Below, in pieces: positions 5,376 to 5,674 of a DNA stretch of 5,674 nt. A program made the position numbers and the translations under genes. The DNA lies in contig JAISFT010000026.1 in the NCBI GenBank assembly GCA_031263435.1, forward strand, positions 1 through 5,674, written 5' to 3'. How positions within the stretch are numbered: position 1 is the first letter of the stretch; each line of letters starts with the position of its first letter. The notes below the pieces were generated by a model that had not been told where the DNA came from, ran no database searches, and was given only the letters and a program-made list of their open reading frames with translations. Source of the DNA: Treponema sp. (GTDB lineage Bacteria; Spirochaetota; Spirochaetia; Treponematales; Breznakiellaceae).

Positions 5376-5674
5376 GTGGAACACGAAACAGGGGCTCTGG
5401 CTTGCCGGGCGGAGATCTGGCTTGCCAGCGGGAACCGCCACAAGCGGCAGGAACTGACCCGCATATTGACCGGCATCACCCTCAAAATCCCCGCGGACGG
5501 GGGAATCGACGGCTTTGATCCCCCGGAGACGGGGACCAGCTTTATGGAAAACGCCCTGCTCAAGGCCCGGGCCCTTTCCCGCCTTCTGGCGGAGCGGGGG
5601 ATCTCCGGGCCGGTGCTGGCCGACGATTCGGGGCTCTGCGTGGACGCCCTGGACGGCAGGCCGGGGATCTACTC
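5376..5674 (+). CDS. rdgB: RdgB/HAM1-type XTP/dITP diphosphatase, 3' end outside window
   Basis: The first 99 residues of a non-canonical purine nucleoside triphosphate pyrophosphatase, which hydrolyses dITP and XTP to monophosphates and so keeps deaminated purines out of DNA and RNA. Visible motifs in family order: IWLASGNRHKRQEL (14-27), with the S/T-x-N-x-x-K/R phosphate-binding loop; PPETGTSFMENALLKA (49-64), containing Glu51 and the ENA-x-x-KA helix; VLADDSGLCVDALDGRPGIY (80-99), where Asp83/Asp84 include the likely catalytic aspartate and the following segment helps recognise the base. The frame runs off the window; family members are usually about 190-210 residues. The N-terminus has about ten residues more than E. 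coli RdgB before the first strand. Start GTG 5376 has GGAGG four bases upstream and a sigma70-type promoter just before it, so the gene begins its own transcript. Confidence 0.93.
   Translation, partial: MEHETGALACRAEIWLASGNRHKRQELTRILTGITLKIPADGGIDGFDPPETGTSFMENALLKARALSRLLAERGISGPVLADDSGLCVDALDGRPGIY

Overview
The window is GC-rich, about 55-60% by eye, and bacterial. It holds five protein genes: the 3' end of htpG (+), a large U32-family protein (-), a thioredoxin (+), a lamin-tail-domain lipoprotein (-) and the 5' end of an rdgB/HAM1-type nucleotide pyrophosphatase (+). The best guess for the host is a spirochaete, perhaps a Treponema-like lineage. This is an inference from the relaxed lipobox, the LTD lipoprotein, and the style of the HtpG C-terminal region and the long U32 protein. 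No rRNA or other decisive marker is present.

Layout: htpG ends at 861. The U32 gene (839-3097) converges on it, and the two coding sequences overlap by 23 bp. A 269-bp divergent region (3098-3366) carries the U32 promoter and a structured U32 leader, then the strong ribosome binding site of trx (3367-3699). A 62-bp convergent spacer with a hairpin separates trx from the lipoprotein gene (3762-4802, minus). A 573-bp non-coding stretch (4803-5375) follows. It holds a very strong 5'-leader hairpin and a -10 box for the lipoprotein gene, a second copy of a 30-bp repeat also found just downstream of that gene, a perfect 16-bp inverted repeat enclosing about 70 bp, a doubtful relic reading frame, and a good sigma70-type promoter for rdgB, which starts with GTG at 5376 and runs off the window.

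The genes do not form one operon: orientation switches at every junction, so each is probably transcribed alone. Most are housekeeping or stress functions: Hsp90 chaperone, disulfide reduction, cleaning of non-canonical purine nucleotides, and a U32 protein probably linked to RNA hydroxylation. The less ordinary material is the lipoprotein gene bracketed by imperfect direct repeats, the inverted-repeat element beside it, and two minus-strand genes whose predicted transcripts begin almost at once with a stem-loop. I see no CRISPR array, tRNA, rRNA, complete insertion sequence or phage gene.
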